A stretch of 64,000 nucleotides of DNA from Colocasia esculenta. Its lineage: Eukaryota > Streptophyta > Magnoliopsida > Alismatales > Araceae. Position numbers and translations under genes: made by a program. Under the pieces are notes generated by a model, which did not search any database, was not told where the DNA came from, and saw only the letters and a list, made by a program, of their open reading frames with translations. The stretch covers positions 11,424,712 to 11,488,711 of the forward strand of contig CM024759.1 of NCBI GenBank assembly GCA_014218235.1, in the 5' to 3' direction. This document shows, piece by piece, positions 34,901 to 47,723 of this stretch. How positions within the stretch are numbered: the stretch's first letter is position 1; each line of letters opens with the position of its first letter.

Positions 34901-36260
34901 TTTACCATATGTGTTTGTATAACTTATTAAAAATTTCGACAACATCTCATCATTGCCAATTCCTTGGACATTTCATGTGTGGCGGTAATTGTAAGACCCA
35001 CCATTAAATATCACGATTTCCTCATAATTAAGAGTGTTCATGGGTCGATTCATTTTGATTCATAGAATCATAGTATTTTTAAGGTAACAATCCGAGTTCT
35101 GTGTACCTTTGAACCAAACTAAAGCCTTCTCCAATCACTCACCAATTGCAAGGTTGTCCTCTCCGTCTTGCAATAAAAGGTAGAAATAGCATGGGCCAGA
35201 AACTTGAAAAAAAATTTAGCGACTTTGACAGCTGGAGCTCTTTGTGCTCTACCTTGCTATATTGTATTCTTCCTCTTTGTTTCATGTACTTACGTGGGTT
35301 GAATAGAATGCCACCACTCTTTCTTTATTTAAAAAAAAAAGAAAGAATTCTAAGTACTGCAATCCCATTTGATCAGCTATATTTATGTTAAGATTCATTT
35401 AATCCTTTTTTTCTAAACTACTAGTCAGAGACTCTGGACACAACATTTAATATCTTCCTTGGAGTAGGTTGCCAATTGGCTTGTCATTTACAAGCATCGG
35501 TCAGACAGTAACAATGATTAACCATTTATGCCCACGTCACATACATCAAAGGCCTTTGTAGAAGCAAGAATATATACGTATATATATATATACATTCTTT
35601 TTTTGTCCTGCTATTAAATATATTTCGAATAATGTCGAGCATTCAATCAAAGTAAGGGGTTCTTCTGCCTCAATTAGGACACCCCACCACGGTGTAGGAG
35701 AAATGCAACGAAGTCGTCACGTTAAGATGTTTTTATGAAGATGGCACAAAGACTTCTCAATCCAATTAGAGAGATCTGACCGAACTTTCAACCATGCGTC
35801 GAACTCCACCTTTGATGTCACATGTCAAGAGATGATTTAGGGATCAACTGCCTGTTTCCTTATGGTGCAGAGGATAGGCAGGCAAAAGATTAAGACGATC
35901 GATCGGTTTAGAGAAGTACATCATTAACTCATAGACAGACGGTCTACAAACATCAACACCGTCGGGAACCATAGTTCATCCTTTTTCACGAGAAGCCAAA
36001 CCAATTGTTGCAGATATATATATAAACCACAACTCGCAAGCTCTTTTGATCTTAATTCAGGCAGACTATGATGTTCTTCAAAAGACGAGAAGTTCAACAT
36101 CTAACACCCCTCACACAAAAATGACGACACAGATTCCCTGACAACATCAAACGTACGTACGTAGTCTTAGACCAGCAACCGTGTTTTTAGAACGCCAACT
36201 CACTTCGTCACTCACAAATTAAGCACTCCTCAATATTTCTCTTTTAGGAAGAGAGCCAAA
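34901..36260. other. no gene recognised
   Basis: Mixed AT-rich sequence. A TGTAAGACCCACC word at 34989 is reminiscent of LTR starts but has no partner. A (TA)n run lies at 35577-35592. I see no supported coding region. Confidence 0.5.
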
Positions 36261-36640
36261 CATAAGCTTCAGTACAGTAGTAGATAATATAGGGAAGAGA
36301 GAGAGAGAAAGAAAGGAAGATTGGCAGATGGATATCGATGAGGGCTGGTGATGGTGGCGGCGATGGTGGAATGGAGAAGAAGCCCGACGGAAAGGCGTAA
36401 CCTTCCCTTTGCCTGTATGACTTGCCGATCAGATCTCGACCAAGATGCAGTCGCCCTCCCTGTCAGCGCATGGTCGAGAATTTTATTCGATCGAAGGGTG
36501 CCTTCGTTGCGACGGGAAGTATCATCTTCTTCCTCCTTCTCTTCCTCCTCATCGTCGGAGGCCAGCGGTGGAGTTCGCTGCACTACCTCTCACCACCCAC
36601 CTCTTTATAGCCATTAGCCATCTGCTCGATCGTTAGAATG
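36261..36640 (-). other. GC-rich orphan segment, possibly a gene 5' region
   Basis: A short CpG-rich block within AT-rich surroundings. On the minus strand a TATA-like ctataaag (near 36605) precedes an open frame of about 104 codons (36583-36269, GTG first) with acidic DDEEEEKEEEDD and basic parts, but it lacks a convincing ATG. Plus-strand frames overlap it. This may be the first exon or promoter of an otherwise unseen gene, or chance. I do not recognise a product. Confidence 0.25.
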
Positions 36641-39639
36641 GAAAGAAAGCAACGGCGCACACCCTTTTTCTAACTTAAAAAAGAAGTGCCCTTTTTCATG
36701 TAAAACCTAGCTTAAAAAGCTTTCAAGAATTGCCACCTTCCCAAAATGTGTTTGTTCAGCTATATTAATACTCATACTGAGACAAAATTCTTTGTCAGCT
36801 TTGATAGCAGCTGACAGGGTATACGTACAGTTTAAATTATTCTGAAATATGTTACATTTGGTTTAGATTTGTCTTCAACAAACGATTTTAAGATAAGGTG
36901 CTTTTCTTTTTTTCGTGTTGAAAGATGAAATGAGTACTTTTGTTAAGTTAACTAGCAGCTATTACATAGTACCTAAGAGAGGTACCAAACAAAAAAAAAA
37001 CACGATAATGGTGGGAGTGCATTACATCCACCAAACAGGGAGAAACCACGATGAACCAAAAAGAAACACACGATCATGGTGGGAGTAGAATATATCCACC
37101 AAACAGGGAGAAACCTACTAATCCACAACATAGGACAAACAACAATCAACTAGCTAAAAGAGCCTAGCTTCTATTTCTTTGGCCGAAATATTTTATTGAT
37201 GAACAGAAAATCTGACAAAAAAACTAGCTAAAAGAGCCACATTGAAGTATACTACAAGGCCAAGTCCTACTCTGAAGGGCTACTAATTAACTTAAATGCA
37301 GCAAATCGGCCTTCCTCATTATAGAAATATTGTTCCACTCAATCCAAACTTTATCAAAAAATTATTTACTATAAGACTATTTTTGCTCTAAGACCGACTT
37401 AAATTGTAAAACAACCACCCTATTAATTAATGAAGAGGGTCTTATAAAACTCTTCCATCTCTCTATTCTTCTTTTTTTTTTTTCCATTAACAGTATTGTG
37501 GTCAAGACAACTACCAACCACACCTCACCCACATGAGTTAGAACTTGAGTTGAGACCCTTTCCTTCCCGCCCCACCCTATGCCAACCCACCTATAGCTGG
37601 GGTCATGAAACTCTTTCATCTCTGATCTCTTTTGACTAATAAAATTATTATTTTACAATCTACATCAATGTTATTACAATCAGTCTTATTACAAGAGTGA
37701 TCTTGCACTCTATGTATAAGGAGAAAAAAGAATTTGAACCGAAGCATGGTATTAAATATTGTTGCGGCAGAGTTGAGTCTGCAGTTCTGATGCCCTATAC
37801 GAGTATATATATCAGTAAGAGAACGACAATTATGTACTATTGTTACAATCCCGTACGAGTTAAAAGCAAAATATAAAAAAGAAAGGGAAGCAACGAAGCT
37901 GCTGTGAATTGATTCTCCCCACCCATAGTTCATGGTTATCCATGACAGACGCACCTCCATATAAATATGATCATGCTTGCTAGCATGCTTGGACTATTTT
38001 CTATTCGAGAATGTGTCATCACGGCAGGAGAAAAAGACGATGGGAGACCCAAAACGGTCTGCCCCGGCCATCTGGTGGAAAGAACGAGAAAGCATCGATA
38101 GCTACCGTGAGGGAGGGAAGGTGCTGTGCCTGAGCACTTGAAAGATCATCTGAGCTTGGGATGCGTTAATGGCGAATTAATATTTCCGTGGGTGACAGCG
38201 AGCTACCCAAGAGGAGCGAGAGAGAGAGAGGGAGAGCGCTATGTGCAAAGGGTAGGAAGAAGGAGAAAGTGGGGTGTGGCATCTGTTTTTCCTGAGGAAC
38301 TGGTTAGAGAATCCATAGTTATGCCACCTTTCGATCTTTTATTGGGTGATTGCTCGCGGGCGCTGTCGTCATGCGGACGTAAGCCGTCCAAACAACAAAA
38401 GAAACGAAGGACGTGGAGTGGCCATCCTTCACTTTATGTGAGTTGTAGGACTCTGAGCCTGTTAAGTGCATGGAAATACCTCTCATCTTATATATATAAA
38501 AGGAGAAATATTTATTATCAGTTTAAACTAAAAACAAAGTTTATGTGGGTTACTTATTTGACAAGTAATTCACATGAATTTTGTTACTAATTTGGACTGA
38601 GAATATTATATAAGAATATAATTTATATTAAATATAATATCTACGGACCTCACCTACACGTATTGGAAAAGAGCAAATATCAATGTGTACAGGAAAGATT
38701 TCTCAGGTGAGCTTTAAGAAGACTTTTTACACATACTCGGCACAAGTGGGTACTGCTCATCTCATATACATAAGAGTGGAGTACGCATTTATGAGATACC
38801 TATGAAACACATCTACATATACCTAAGACAGATGAACACTAGTGTGTGCAAAGAAACTTTCCCAATTGGATGAGACTTCTATGATGAACAACGGAAAATT
38901 AAGGAAAGGGAGGGATGACACGAAGTGGCAGAGATCTCATTAGTGTCTATGTCGTGATTAATTAAAGTGACCAATAATATAATATTAATCTATCTAAGTG
39001 CAACAAATTGGTTGGTGGTACTGCCAGCCTCTCCCACTGTCCAACAATAAGCATTACTGCATAGATAACCAAAAGAATAAGCATCCCATGATTGTGGAAA
39101 CCTAGTTGGCCACTGTTCCAAATCAAATAAATGGCTTCCCACCTCACGTTCAATGCACCAAAGCAATGCGAAGTAAAATATTCTGATCCACGAAAAAAGA
39201 AGAAAAGAGGATTAGCATACGCAATATTAATACTTGGGCACAACATATATAGGAGGCCTTCTATCTCTTCATCTATGTATATGGAACGCCACCTAATGAT
39301 ACCCCGTAGTCCTACCAGACTTCAGTGGTCAGGCTGGCCAGCACAATCTATCAATGGTTGTTTCCATGTTAAGTTATCTTCTCAACTCGACTGTCACTAG
39401 ACTAGAGATGGTGAACGAAAGTCACAAGCAAAAGTGAATTTTGGATATATAGCTCAACATTAATGTTAGACCGAGATAACTCAATCCCGAGTTGAGGACA
39501 GCTAGCAGAATGTGCCTACAAGGCCATGTTTAGGAGGACACCCACGATGCAACATTGTGAAGGCCAACAGTCAGGCATATGTTCACAGTTCATAACAGCC
39601 ACACCACTGCACCTCCTTGTAACTACCAGTCAAGGGCAA
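36641..39639. other. no gene recognised
   Basis: AT-rich with homopolymer runs. 38180-38400 is somewhat more GC-rich, including an agcgagagagagagaggg word, without a recognisable protein. Open frames up to 154 codons (38126-38590) show no family resemblance. Confidence 0.5.
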
Positions 39640-40195
39640 AACCTCTGAAGCCCAGGGGGCATAATTGAAGTATGTCCATTGTCTCAACCCGAAGTGGCCG
39701 ATAGGGGAGGTGGACAGCAGAGTAATGACCTACGGTTCCCATCTCTAGAGGCAATCTTCCTAATGACTATAAAGGTAAAGCAATGGGCACAGGTAAGGGG
39801 GCGAGGAAGGCTAGCTCTCGACAATTGTCGGCCAAATCCTAGTTCTCACTCACTTCTCAGCACTGACACACTCTTCTCTTGTGTCTCTCGCAGCATGTAA
39901 CTTGACCATCGAATGATTGACCAGAGGAACCACCTCCTAAGCTTGACTTCTTTCTAGGTCCATTCGAGCAGTGAAGACTTCATTCCCCCAACCTTATCAA
40001 GATTGGGTAATATTTCTTCTCGGGCTCCTCGGCCTTAAGTTGGCCTTCTCAACCTTTATTTAACCTAAAGAGACTCAGCTTCAACATTCACATTATTTGC
40101 AGGAACGAAGCATCAACAATTAACCATGGTTCTACCAAGAGGCAAGGGGACTAGCAAGACTAGAGGATTATGGAGTGTGCGATACGGAGGTAACT
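39640..40195 (+). mobile_element. Ty3/gypsy remnant: polypurine tract, LTR-like region and gag start
   Basis: A purine tract cccagggggcataattgaag (39651-39670) followed by gtatgtcc resembles the polypurine tract/LTR junction of Tat/Athila-type gypsy elements. The following 400 bp end in a leader with gaacgaagcatcaac and an ATG at 40125 (MVLPRGKGTSKTRG). The frame is interrupted at 40195 by a solo LTR and continues at 43366. No second LTR copy exists in the window to confirm the borders. Confidence 0.45.
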
Positions 40196-43100
40196 TGTAA
40201 CGCCCCGACGCGGAATATTGGAGAGGGATTACAATTATTAAATAGTACAGAGCGAGAAAATAAATGCAAACCATTGCACAATTGGATAACACCAAATAAA
40301 CTCCAATTTCATTAATAATCCAACAATCTCCATTACATTCACTAATAACTCATCATCTTTATAAACTGACTAATACATTGACGTATCAGAGCCAAAACTA
40401 GGGCCCAGAGTACTTTATTGAAAATCAACTATTACATACTGACTAACTGACTCACTAACTCATAACTATACTAACAGACTACTACTAGATAGCACTGGTG
40501 GTTGAATGGTCACTCTTGAGCATCTCCCTCAGTCCCGTCCTCGTATGTGTGGTCGTCTCCATCCGACTCACCTGAACACATTAAATAAATACGCAGGATG
40601 AGCGAATAACGCCAAGTAGGACTTAATATCTCATAAACACAAGCATGCTTTAAATAGTTAATGTCTTAATGGCAGGTTAACTAGAGAGTAAAGTCATGTA
40701 GAGCATGTCACGATAACGAGAGAACAATTGCAACTGGCACATGAAAAATAGTACAACGAAAATGATAATAGGATGGCCATGTAACGATATAACATGTATA
40801 TTGCACAACGGTGCACTAGTAACGATCACGCTTGCACTTGTAGAGATAGCACTTTGATTGTCATAAATTAATCTAGATAGTAAACTGGCACTGGATGCAT
40901 GTCGTAACACATCCTATGATCATTTTAACTCCCATGGACACTGACACTTTTCGGGCGCTCCTCCCAGGACCTGATCGGGCCCTATTGCGCTGGCATTAGT
41001 CATTTCTTTTATCTTAGACAATCACACAAATGGCCAATAGAGTACCAAGAAGAGATAAGAGAGTACTAGACGAGATAGATGAGAGTGTAGAGAGAATGTG
41101 AACAGATAAGAGGATATAGACATTAGATGAGATAGGGACAATTTCGTAAAACAACGATAAACACACGATAGTAACAGTTGCACGGCACTAGGTCGAGTAC
41201 CGACAGTCTGGTAGAAGTCACATCCGCCCCTTAGCCGTGCTATGTACACGGGTCAGGTGGTCCGGCGTGAACTCAAGACGAGAATGAATACACTAAGGTT
41301 TGGATCGTACTGATCCCTAAGAGTGTAACGGGTTTTGGGGAACAACCAGCTTGTTGACTAAGGACGTGCGCCAAAGCCAAGAAGACTTACGGAGGTCTTG
41401 ACAAGGAGTCCCTGGTCCAGTCGAGAGTATTCCCGGTGGAGAGGTGGTCCAAGTCAAGGGAAAAGTGTGTAGAAAACGGGTCCGTCGTGCCTCAAGTGCT
41501 CGAAGGCCGAGGGAAAATAGTAACGGTAGATAAAATGCGCGAGTAAAAACGGAAACAATTGTATTTAACAAAATAGGGTAATTTAGTCATTTATTTCGAT
41601 AATTTACCGAATACATTATTGCATAATTTATCAGGGTCAAATGGCATTTAATAATGTTGTGTGTGTGTAAGTGTAAAGAAATCTTGAGGATATGACAAGT
41701 CGTGAAAATGTCATTTTAAATAATTAAATGTATATCATTAATGTCATTTATTAATTTACCAAGTCGAATTAACTATAACATGAGTTAATCATGGCTAATT
41801 AAAGGGTATATAGCTTAAACAACATGGCATATGCACAATTTTCAATTTTGGCCGATTTCTTGAAAACGCGGCGGACCTACCCGTCGCGGTTCAAGTCGCG
41901 ACGGGGCGGTCGGGCGTGACACGGGGCGTGGCCGATCTGGCCCGGTCCGGGGTGAATCGCGGTGGCTCGTGCCGCCGCGTTCTTGATGCGACGTCAATGG
42001 CCGGCGCGACACCACTGTTATCGCGGCGGGTCGCGCCGTCGAGATAACATGTGGGTTTGCTCTTTTTCCCTTTTTCCCAGGGCGAGCCCTCTGTGATACA
42101 TAGACGTTCTAAATTACATATAAAATAGCACGGTGATCCAAAAAGCACGAAATTAGTTCTAAACGAAAGTAGACATGTAAATCTATCAACATGCACGATT
42201 AATTTGAAAATAGACAAGGTTTAGATATGCATTGATCAGGTTACTTTTCGGTGACCTAAATAGGCACAGTCAGGGTTCAACAAATTGATTAGAGATGTAT
42301 ACTTGATGAAAAATTATGAAACCAACGGCGTTTGAAAGCTAACATGAAGTAGTATTTTATAGAATTTTATCATGACAGGGCATCAAGTATGCACGAAGTT
42401 TAAAGGTTATCATGAAGAGTCGGATACAGGCAACATACAGAGATTCAAAGATTTAATTCTCCCTCATGGGAGGTTGAAATAGAGCAATATCAGGGGCGTT
42501 TGAAAACTAGTATGATGTAGTATAACTGAGAATTTTATCATGGCATGGGAACAAGTACACATCGGGAATTAGAGAAAACATGAGATCTCAGTTCATGAGA
42601 ACAGCAGGATTTCACGAATTAAATTCGCCCAAATGGATGAACGAAATACCACGAAATAGGACTTTTGAAGAGGTACATGAAGGCTACCTAGGGTAATTAT
42701 TTCACGATTTTTGCTTGAGAGATTGCCTACCTTTTTCGTGAAGTAAGAAAGCTCTAGTTTGAATGACGAAAATAAGAGAACCCTTCTTGCTCCAAGCCTT
42801 CTCGTTCCTTGCTCCTTGGTCCAGATTTCCTCCTCTTCGTCTCCAAAAGTCTTAGCACGAAATTGTGGGGTGCTAGGGTCAAATGGGGGGTGTTTTGATG
42901 GCTTATAGAGTTCTAAATCACCTAAAACTCTTTCTTTCTCATCCAACTCCGAAAATTGGCATTTATCTCCCACTTTCTCTTATTTATCCACCTAATAGAG
43001 TTGGGAAGGGATCCAATTTCGTGGGTAGAGGTTTAGGATAAGTCTAGGACTCTTTTTAGGATTGGTATGGACTATTTAATAATTATTTAAACCCTTTCCT

Positions 43101-43360
43101 AATTATCACTTATTTTTATTCCGAATTTGGCTTAATTATTTCTCATCCCATGATGGGCTAACCCTATTTGGGCCCATTCCATTGGGTTTGAGTTATTAGA
43201 GTAACCCGCTAATAATTTAGCTTAATGGGTATTACTCAAATTCCTTTTTATTTCACTCAATTTCTATTTATTCTCCATTTATTCTAATTAAATCAATTTA
43301 TTTCATTTATTTGAATATTTTTTTTTATTTTTCTTGATTCAAAAAATCAAGGTTGCTACA
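40196..43360 (-). mobile_element. solo LTR (gypsy-like, group member 4)
   Basis: On the plus strand it starts TGTAACGCCCC and ends GGTTGCTACA. Flanked by a perfect 5-bp target duplication, taact (40191-40195 and 43361-43365). It is 3.17 kb without genes. It shares with its relatives the agtaggacttaatatctc block (40615), the gcgccaaagccaagaagact block (41370), the cgcgacgg island (41870-42045) and the gattgcctacctt block (42720). It sits in the start of a gypsy gag gene. Confidence 0.9.
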
Positions 43361-43365
43361 TAACT

Positions 43366-44381
43366 GCACGACTGCGCGCGGGGAGGAGGGATGTTGAAAC
43401 CCAAATCTATGGTCTCCCAAGAGCAATTCCAACTACCGTCATGATAAGTGGAAGATCTTGGGGAAGTGGTAAAAAGCCTTGCAGCGCTTCTCAAGATGAT
43501 GGCCATGTTCACTGGCCACCTAGCATCACTTTCGCATGTCGACGGCACCCTGGAGGTAGCCCAAGCCCCATCTTGGATCACTCCTCTACCAATGCCTCCT
43601 ATTATTGCACCTATAAATGTGGAGGACATGGTGCATCTAGCGGCAACATGCTCCGCATCGATCCTCCATGCACAATGTTAATCAGATGTCTAAAGTCTAC
43701 GACCATCGCACCTCTATCTCTAAGCCTCTGTTTGGCAATGGGTTGGGGTTAGAGATAACTCCAACCCATGGCTAAAGTTATGCAAGGTTAACTCACTTTT
43801 TAGTTTGTTTTCTTGTGTGTTAACCCAGTTTAACTACAGTGAGTTAACCCACTTTCTCTTGATTGCTTTGGCAAAGTAAAGTGAGTTAACCCGCTGTTAA
43901 CCCACTTTCATATCAAAAAGTGACTTGAAAAAAGAAAGTAGCAATTAATGTTATATTGGGAAAAGAGAAAGTAACAATTAATGTTGTGTATCATAGGGGC
44001 AAAAAAGTAATTAACTCAATAGATTAACTCCAACCCACCTCCAGAGGTGGGTTGGAAACTTGTGAGTTAACTCACATCTGAGCCACCTTTAGTCTAACCC
44101 ACTTGAGTTAACTTTGTAACCTTTCCAAACTGTTTTATGAGTTAGTTTTGAGTTAACTCTGAGTTAACTTTAGTCTAACCCATTGCCAAAGAGAGGCTAA
44201 GGGATCTTGAGAAGAAGATGGAGGAGATGCAAAGGGAGGTCCATCTTCTGGCTAGGCAGCTCCTCAGAGGAGCCACATCGACAACCACCTATCTTTGTTC
44301 TCCTTTTATGGAGATTATATTGAAGGTTATCCACCCCAACAAATTTGATGTGGCCAATGTCAAAAGTTACGATGGCACAAC
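43366..44381 (+). pseudogene. gypsy gag-like pseudogene, cut by a MITE
   Basis: Continuation of the frame broken at 40195. 43441-43680 gives helix-like text with EDLGEVVKSLAALLKMMAMF. After the MITE (43724-44197) the sequence resumes with MEEMQREVHLLARQLL (44218). It then reads FMEIILKVIHPNKFDVANVK followed by YDGT, which resembles the start of the retrotransposon gag domain of Tat/Athila elements (F..P.F..P.....YDGT.DP). Homology stops at 44381, where a CACTA-type terminus begins. Frames are not continuous. Confidence 0.5.
43724..44197. mobile_element. Tourist-like (PIF/Harbinger) MITE
   Basis: Terminal inverted repeats of about 21 bp: left GCCTCTGTTTGGCAATGGGT, right (reverse complement) GCCTCTCTTTGGCAATGGGT. 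They are flanked by TAA on both sides (43721-43723 and 44198-44200), the Tourist/PIF target duplication. The 474 bp have no coding capacity and are packed with gagttaactc / gggttaac words that can pair internally. It is inserted in the gypsy gag remnant. Confidence 0.88.
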
Positions 44382-45019
44382 TACTACAAGAAAGATATTA
44401 TATGTAAATGGTTGCAAATTGTAGTGGTTTGCTAAAAGTAGTATTTGTAGACAGCTCCGAAGAGCCATATACATATGTTTAATATGTAGATGGATTTGAC
44501 GAGCCATCTACATATGTATGATAGGTAGACGGCCTTAAAGAACCATCTACATAAATATATAGACACTTAACAAAGTCGTTCCCCTTCACCATGATCGAAA
44601 CCCTCAATTCCCATTTCCCTTTAGCCTCCCCTTCCCCCTCTCTTTCTCCGTCTGTAACTGGGAAGGTCCAAAGGAGAGAACGCAACGTTGCCGCCACCGC
44701 ATTCGGTCATCAGCACTATCACCTTCTCCATCTGACCACCACGACCCCCCCCCTCTAGCCACCGCTACCGCCGCCAAGTCTGCGCCGCTGCCTTTGGTTC
44801 CTCCCTACCCACTCTCTCACTCTCCTGTCTCCCATGTCCCCATATCCCTCTCTCCCCTTCCTCCCTCTCCCGATCATCCGTCCCCTCCCTCTGGTGACTC
44901 CGAAACAGGGCGACGACATGTGGCCCTTGACGGCACTAGCCAATGGCATCCACGACAAATGGTAGTAGCATCAGCAGCTGTAGTAGTCAACACCAATGAG
45001 GGGGAAGCTGATCGCCACA
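44382..45019 (+). mobile_element. CACTA-type 5' end fragment
   Basis: tactacaagaaag at 44382 is one base off the CACTACAAG terminus. Subterminal repeats of the form agccatctacatatgta / gtagacgg follow (44400-44565). A pyrimidine-rich leader with ctcccttcccc and ccgccaccgc (44590-44960) completes the layout, which matches the CACTA start at 57424-57900. The transposase is absent; an LTR begins at 45025. Confidence 0.55.
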
Positions 45020-45094
45020 GTGGTTGTAACAACCTAGACTTTTAAATCCTGAATAAATAGGAATAATAACAATAATAATAATAATTTGTGGAGA

Positions 45095-45510
45095 GGTTTG
45101 ACTAAATAAGCAATCGATGTTAGATAGTAATCGATATTTGTGAAGTAATCGGTGTTTGAGAAGTAATCAATGTTTAAGGAAGCAATCGATGTTAGGTAGA
45201 AATCAATGTTTAAATAAGCAATCAATGTTAGATAGTAATCGATGTTTGTGAAGTAATCGGTGTTTGAGAAGTAATCAATGTTAAGGAAGCAACTGATGTT
45301 AGATAGTAATCGATGTTTAAGGAAGCAATCGATGTTTGAGGAGCAATCGATGTTTGAGGAGCAATCGATGTTTAAGGAGCAATCAATTGTTAGACAGTAA
45401 TTGATAAGATCAATCGATTAATCCTTAGAAATCGATCTTAATGGCAATCGATTAATGGTTAGCAATCGATGTTAATGACAATCGATTAATGGTTAGCAAT
45501 CGATATATCA
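45095..45510 (+). repeat. minisatellite, AATCGATGTT core
   Basis: About 18 copies of an aatcgatgttagatagt / aatcgatgtttgaggagc unit of 16-20 bp, all with an ATCGATG-like core. Confidence 0.85.
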
Positions 45511-45594
45511 ACTTCGACTGCCGACTTCGAATGTCAACTCCGACTGTCAAGATATAATGTTGTTAGTCGAATTGGACTTAGAATACATCGAAGA

Positions 45595-46150
45595 TAGACT
45601 TCGTATATGATGAAGTTAGCTTCGACCGATCACGACCAAAATGAAGTGGACGTCATATATGATGAAGTTGGACTTTGGATATGATGTAGTTAGACTTCGT
45701 ATATGACGAAATTAGCGTCGACTGATCATGACCAAATGAAGTGGACTTCGTATATGACGAAGTTGGACTTCGGATATGACAAAGTTATCTTTGGATATGA
45801 CGAAGTTAAGCTTCGAGTGATCAAGACCAAGTCGTGTATAACTTTGTATTTGATGAAGTTAGACTTCGGATATGACGAAGTTAGACTTTGGATATGATGA
45901 AGTTAGCTTCAACCAATCATGCCCAAAACAAAGTGGACTTCGTATATGACAAAGTTAGACTTCGGATATGATGAAGTTAACTTCGGACATGACGAAGTTA
46001 AGCATCGACTGATCAAGACCAAATCATGTATAACTTTGTATATAACGAAGTTGAACTTCATATATGACGAAGTTAACTTCGGATATGACGAAATTAAGTT
46101 TCGACTGACCATGACCAAATCGTGTATGACTTCATACATGACGAAGTTAC
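45595..46150 (+). repeat. minisatellite, ACTTCGTATATGACGAAGTT core
   Basis: Around 20 copies of a unit close to acttcgtatatgacgaagtt. The unit is itself an inverted repeat (cttcg...cgaag), so each copy can form a small hairpin. Variants include ggatatgacg. The regular frame makes chance open frames on both strands; these are not genes. Confidence 0.85.
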
Positions 46151-46941
46151 CAGTTATTTGCCAGACTATAAAATACGTGTTAATTTTATACCCGATGATA
46201 AAAAGGGGTTTGTTAAGATAAACATAGAAAGTACAGACCATAAATCATGATTAAATCCAATAAGGGATTTCAAATATGCTCAAACTCAACCCGATAGGAA
46301 TAGAATTGTTATGGGAAACAACTTCTATGGAACTCCTGAACATGATATGATTTCTACTAGGAGTTTAGGAAAAACTACAAACTTGGAAATTTCACCATCA
46401 ATGGACTTCCATATTAACCCAAAATTCGTGCCCCATCAAGAGAGAGAGAGAGTTTTCTAAAGGTTTCCCACTCCAATTGGGACGGGAATTCGGCAACTCC
46501 ACTTTCCAGTTACAATAGGACTCCTAACAATCCTAATCTATAAATACTCGTCATAAGTCTTTAGGGGTGAGTTACCAACTTGCTAGAGGACTTGCAGAAG
46601 GCTATCTAGAGCACCAGAGAAGGAGAAGATCACACAACCATAGCATTCTTCCCCAGACCACGTGCTGCTTTGTTCTGCAAGAGACTTTTCTTAGGAACGT
46701 CCAAAGGTAGGCAATCTCTCAAGCACAAATCTAATTAATCTAGTTTATAGATAGTCCATGAAACCAGTAACCAAAGCCCATGTTTTTCCCATATTTCACC
46801 CATCAAGTTGTGAGATTTTTGTTGTTCAAGTTCTATTATTTCATGTACCCGTTATCTCTTGTTGTTCTTGTTCTCCAAGTGATCCTTGCCAAAATCCTTG
46901 ATTTCTTTTGAGTATGTCTTGTTAGGAATTGTGTTAGCATT

Positions 46942-47420
46942 CACAACTAGAAAAAGCAATATTTCGGATGGCAACCTTTCATCAGAAATCTTTCGAGAAA
47001 ATAATTTTTCAACCACTTTCTAGCGACTGACCGTCAAAAACAATCCATCAGAAAAAAAGCGTCAAAAATTACCAACGACAACAAAATCCATCAGCAGATT
47101 CATTGGTATTTCTGACAGAAATAATCGTTGAAAAAATTCGTCGAAAAATAACCAACCAATTTACAAATGAAACAAATCTGTCGGTAAATTTCGATGGAGT
47201 GCTCGGTCAGAAAATCCGTCGAAACTTCTAACACCTTGGCCGACGGACAAGAGCATCGGAAGTAGGAAGCGTCTGATGGAAAGTATCAGTTGGCAATCCA
47301 TCGGAATGTCTGACGGTTTTACCGACGGATACTTTTCGTTAGAAATTATGTATGCCGACATTTTTTTCGACAGTAACATTTCGTCAGAAAATTCATCAGA
47401 AATAATCTTTTTATTATTTT
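46942..47420 (+). mobile_element. CACTA-type terminus with subterminal repeats
   Basis: Begins cacaactagaaaaagcaata, a variant CACTA terminal repeat. The next 480 bp contain many words such as ccgacggat, gtcggaat and gtcagaaatt in both orientations, the typical subterminal motif set. It inserts into the LTR at 45025. The other end and any transposase are not visible. Confidence 0.55.
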
Positions 47421-47723
47421 TTAAAAATATAATTAAATCACAATGATAAATTGAAAAAACATACTAAAAATAATATTCATTGGAACATCCACAATAATTA
47501 ACAGAAAATTATCAATCACAACAAATATGGAACAACCACAATAATAACAAATAAAAAGTCATGAAAGATCTGCTGGATCGTCCTTCTGATCGTCAGGTGT
47601 TGGAGGATCCTATATTATACAAATAAATATTAGAAACATAAATAAAACTAATATACACACATTATTTTTCAAAATTTAAATTCAAAATATATGAATATTC
47701 ACTAAGTTTAATTAGAAAATATT
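47421..47723. other. AT-rich spacer
   Basis: AT-rich sequence between the CACTA subterminal region and the satellite; no feature seen. Confidence 0.6.

Larger units (their letters stand above)
45025..46941 (+). repeat. gypsy-like LTR, 3'-truncated
   Basis: Starts TGTAACAACCTAGAC (left flank gtggt). It carries two minisatellites and, at about 46706-46724, the block aaggtaggcaatctctcaag that the solo LTRs at 24187, 29070 and 40196 also have, so it belongs to the same broad lineage. It is cut at 46941 by a CACTA-like terminus; no continuation or second gtggt was found. Confidence 0.65.

Noticed and set aside
45703..46241. Open frames of 64-110 codons on both strands
   Set aside because: They follow the 20-bp inverted-repeat minisatellite, whose unit keeps frames open; repetitive text with no domain.
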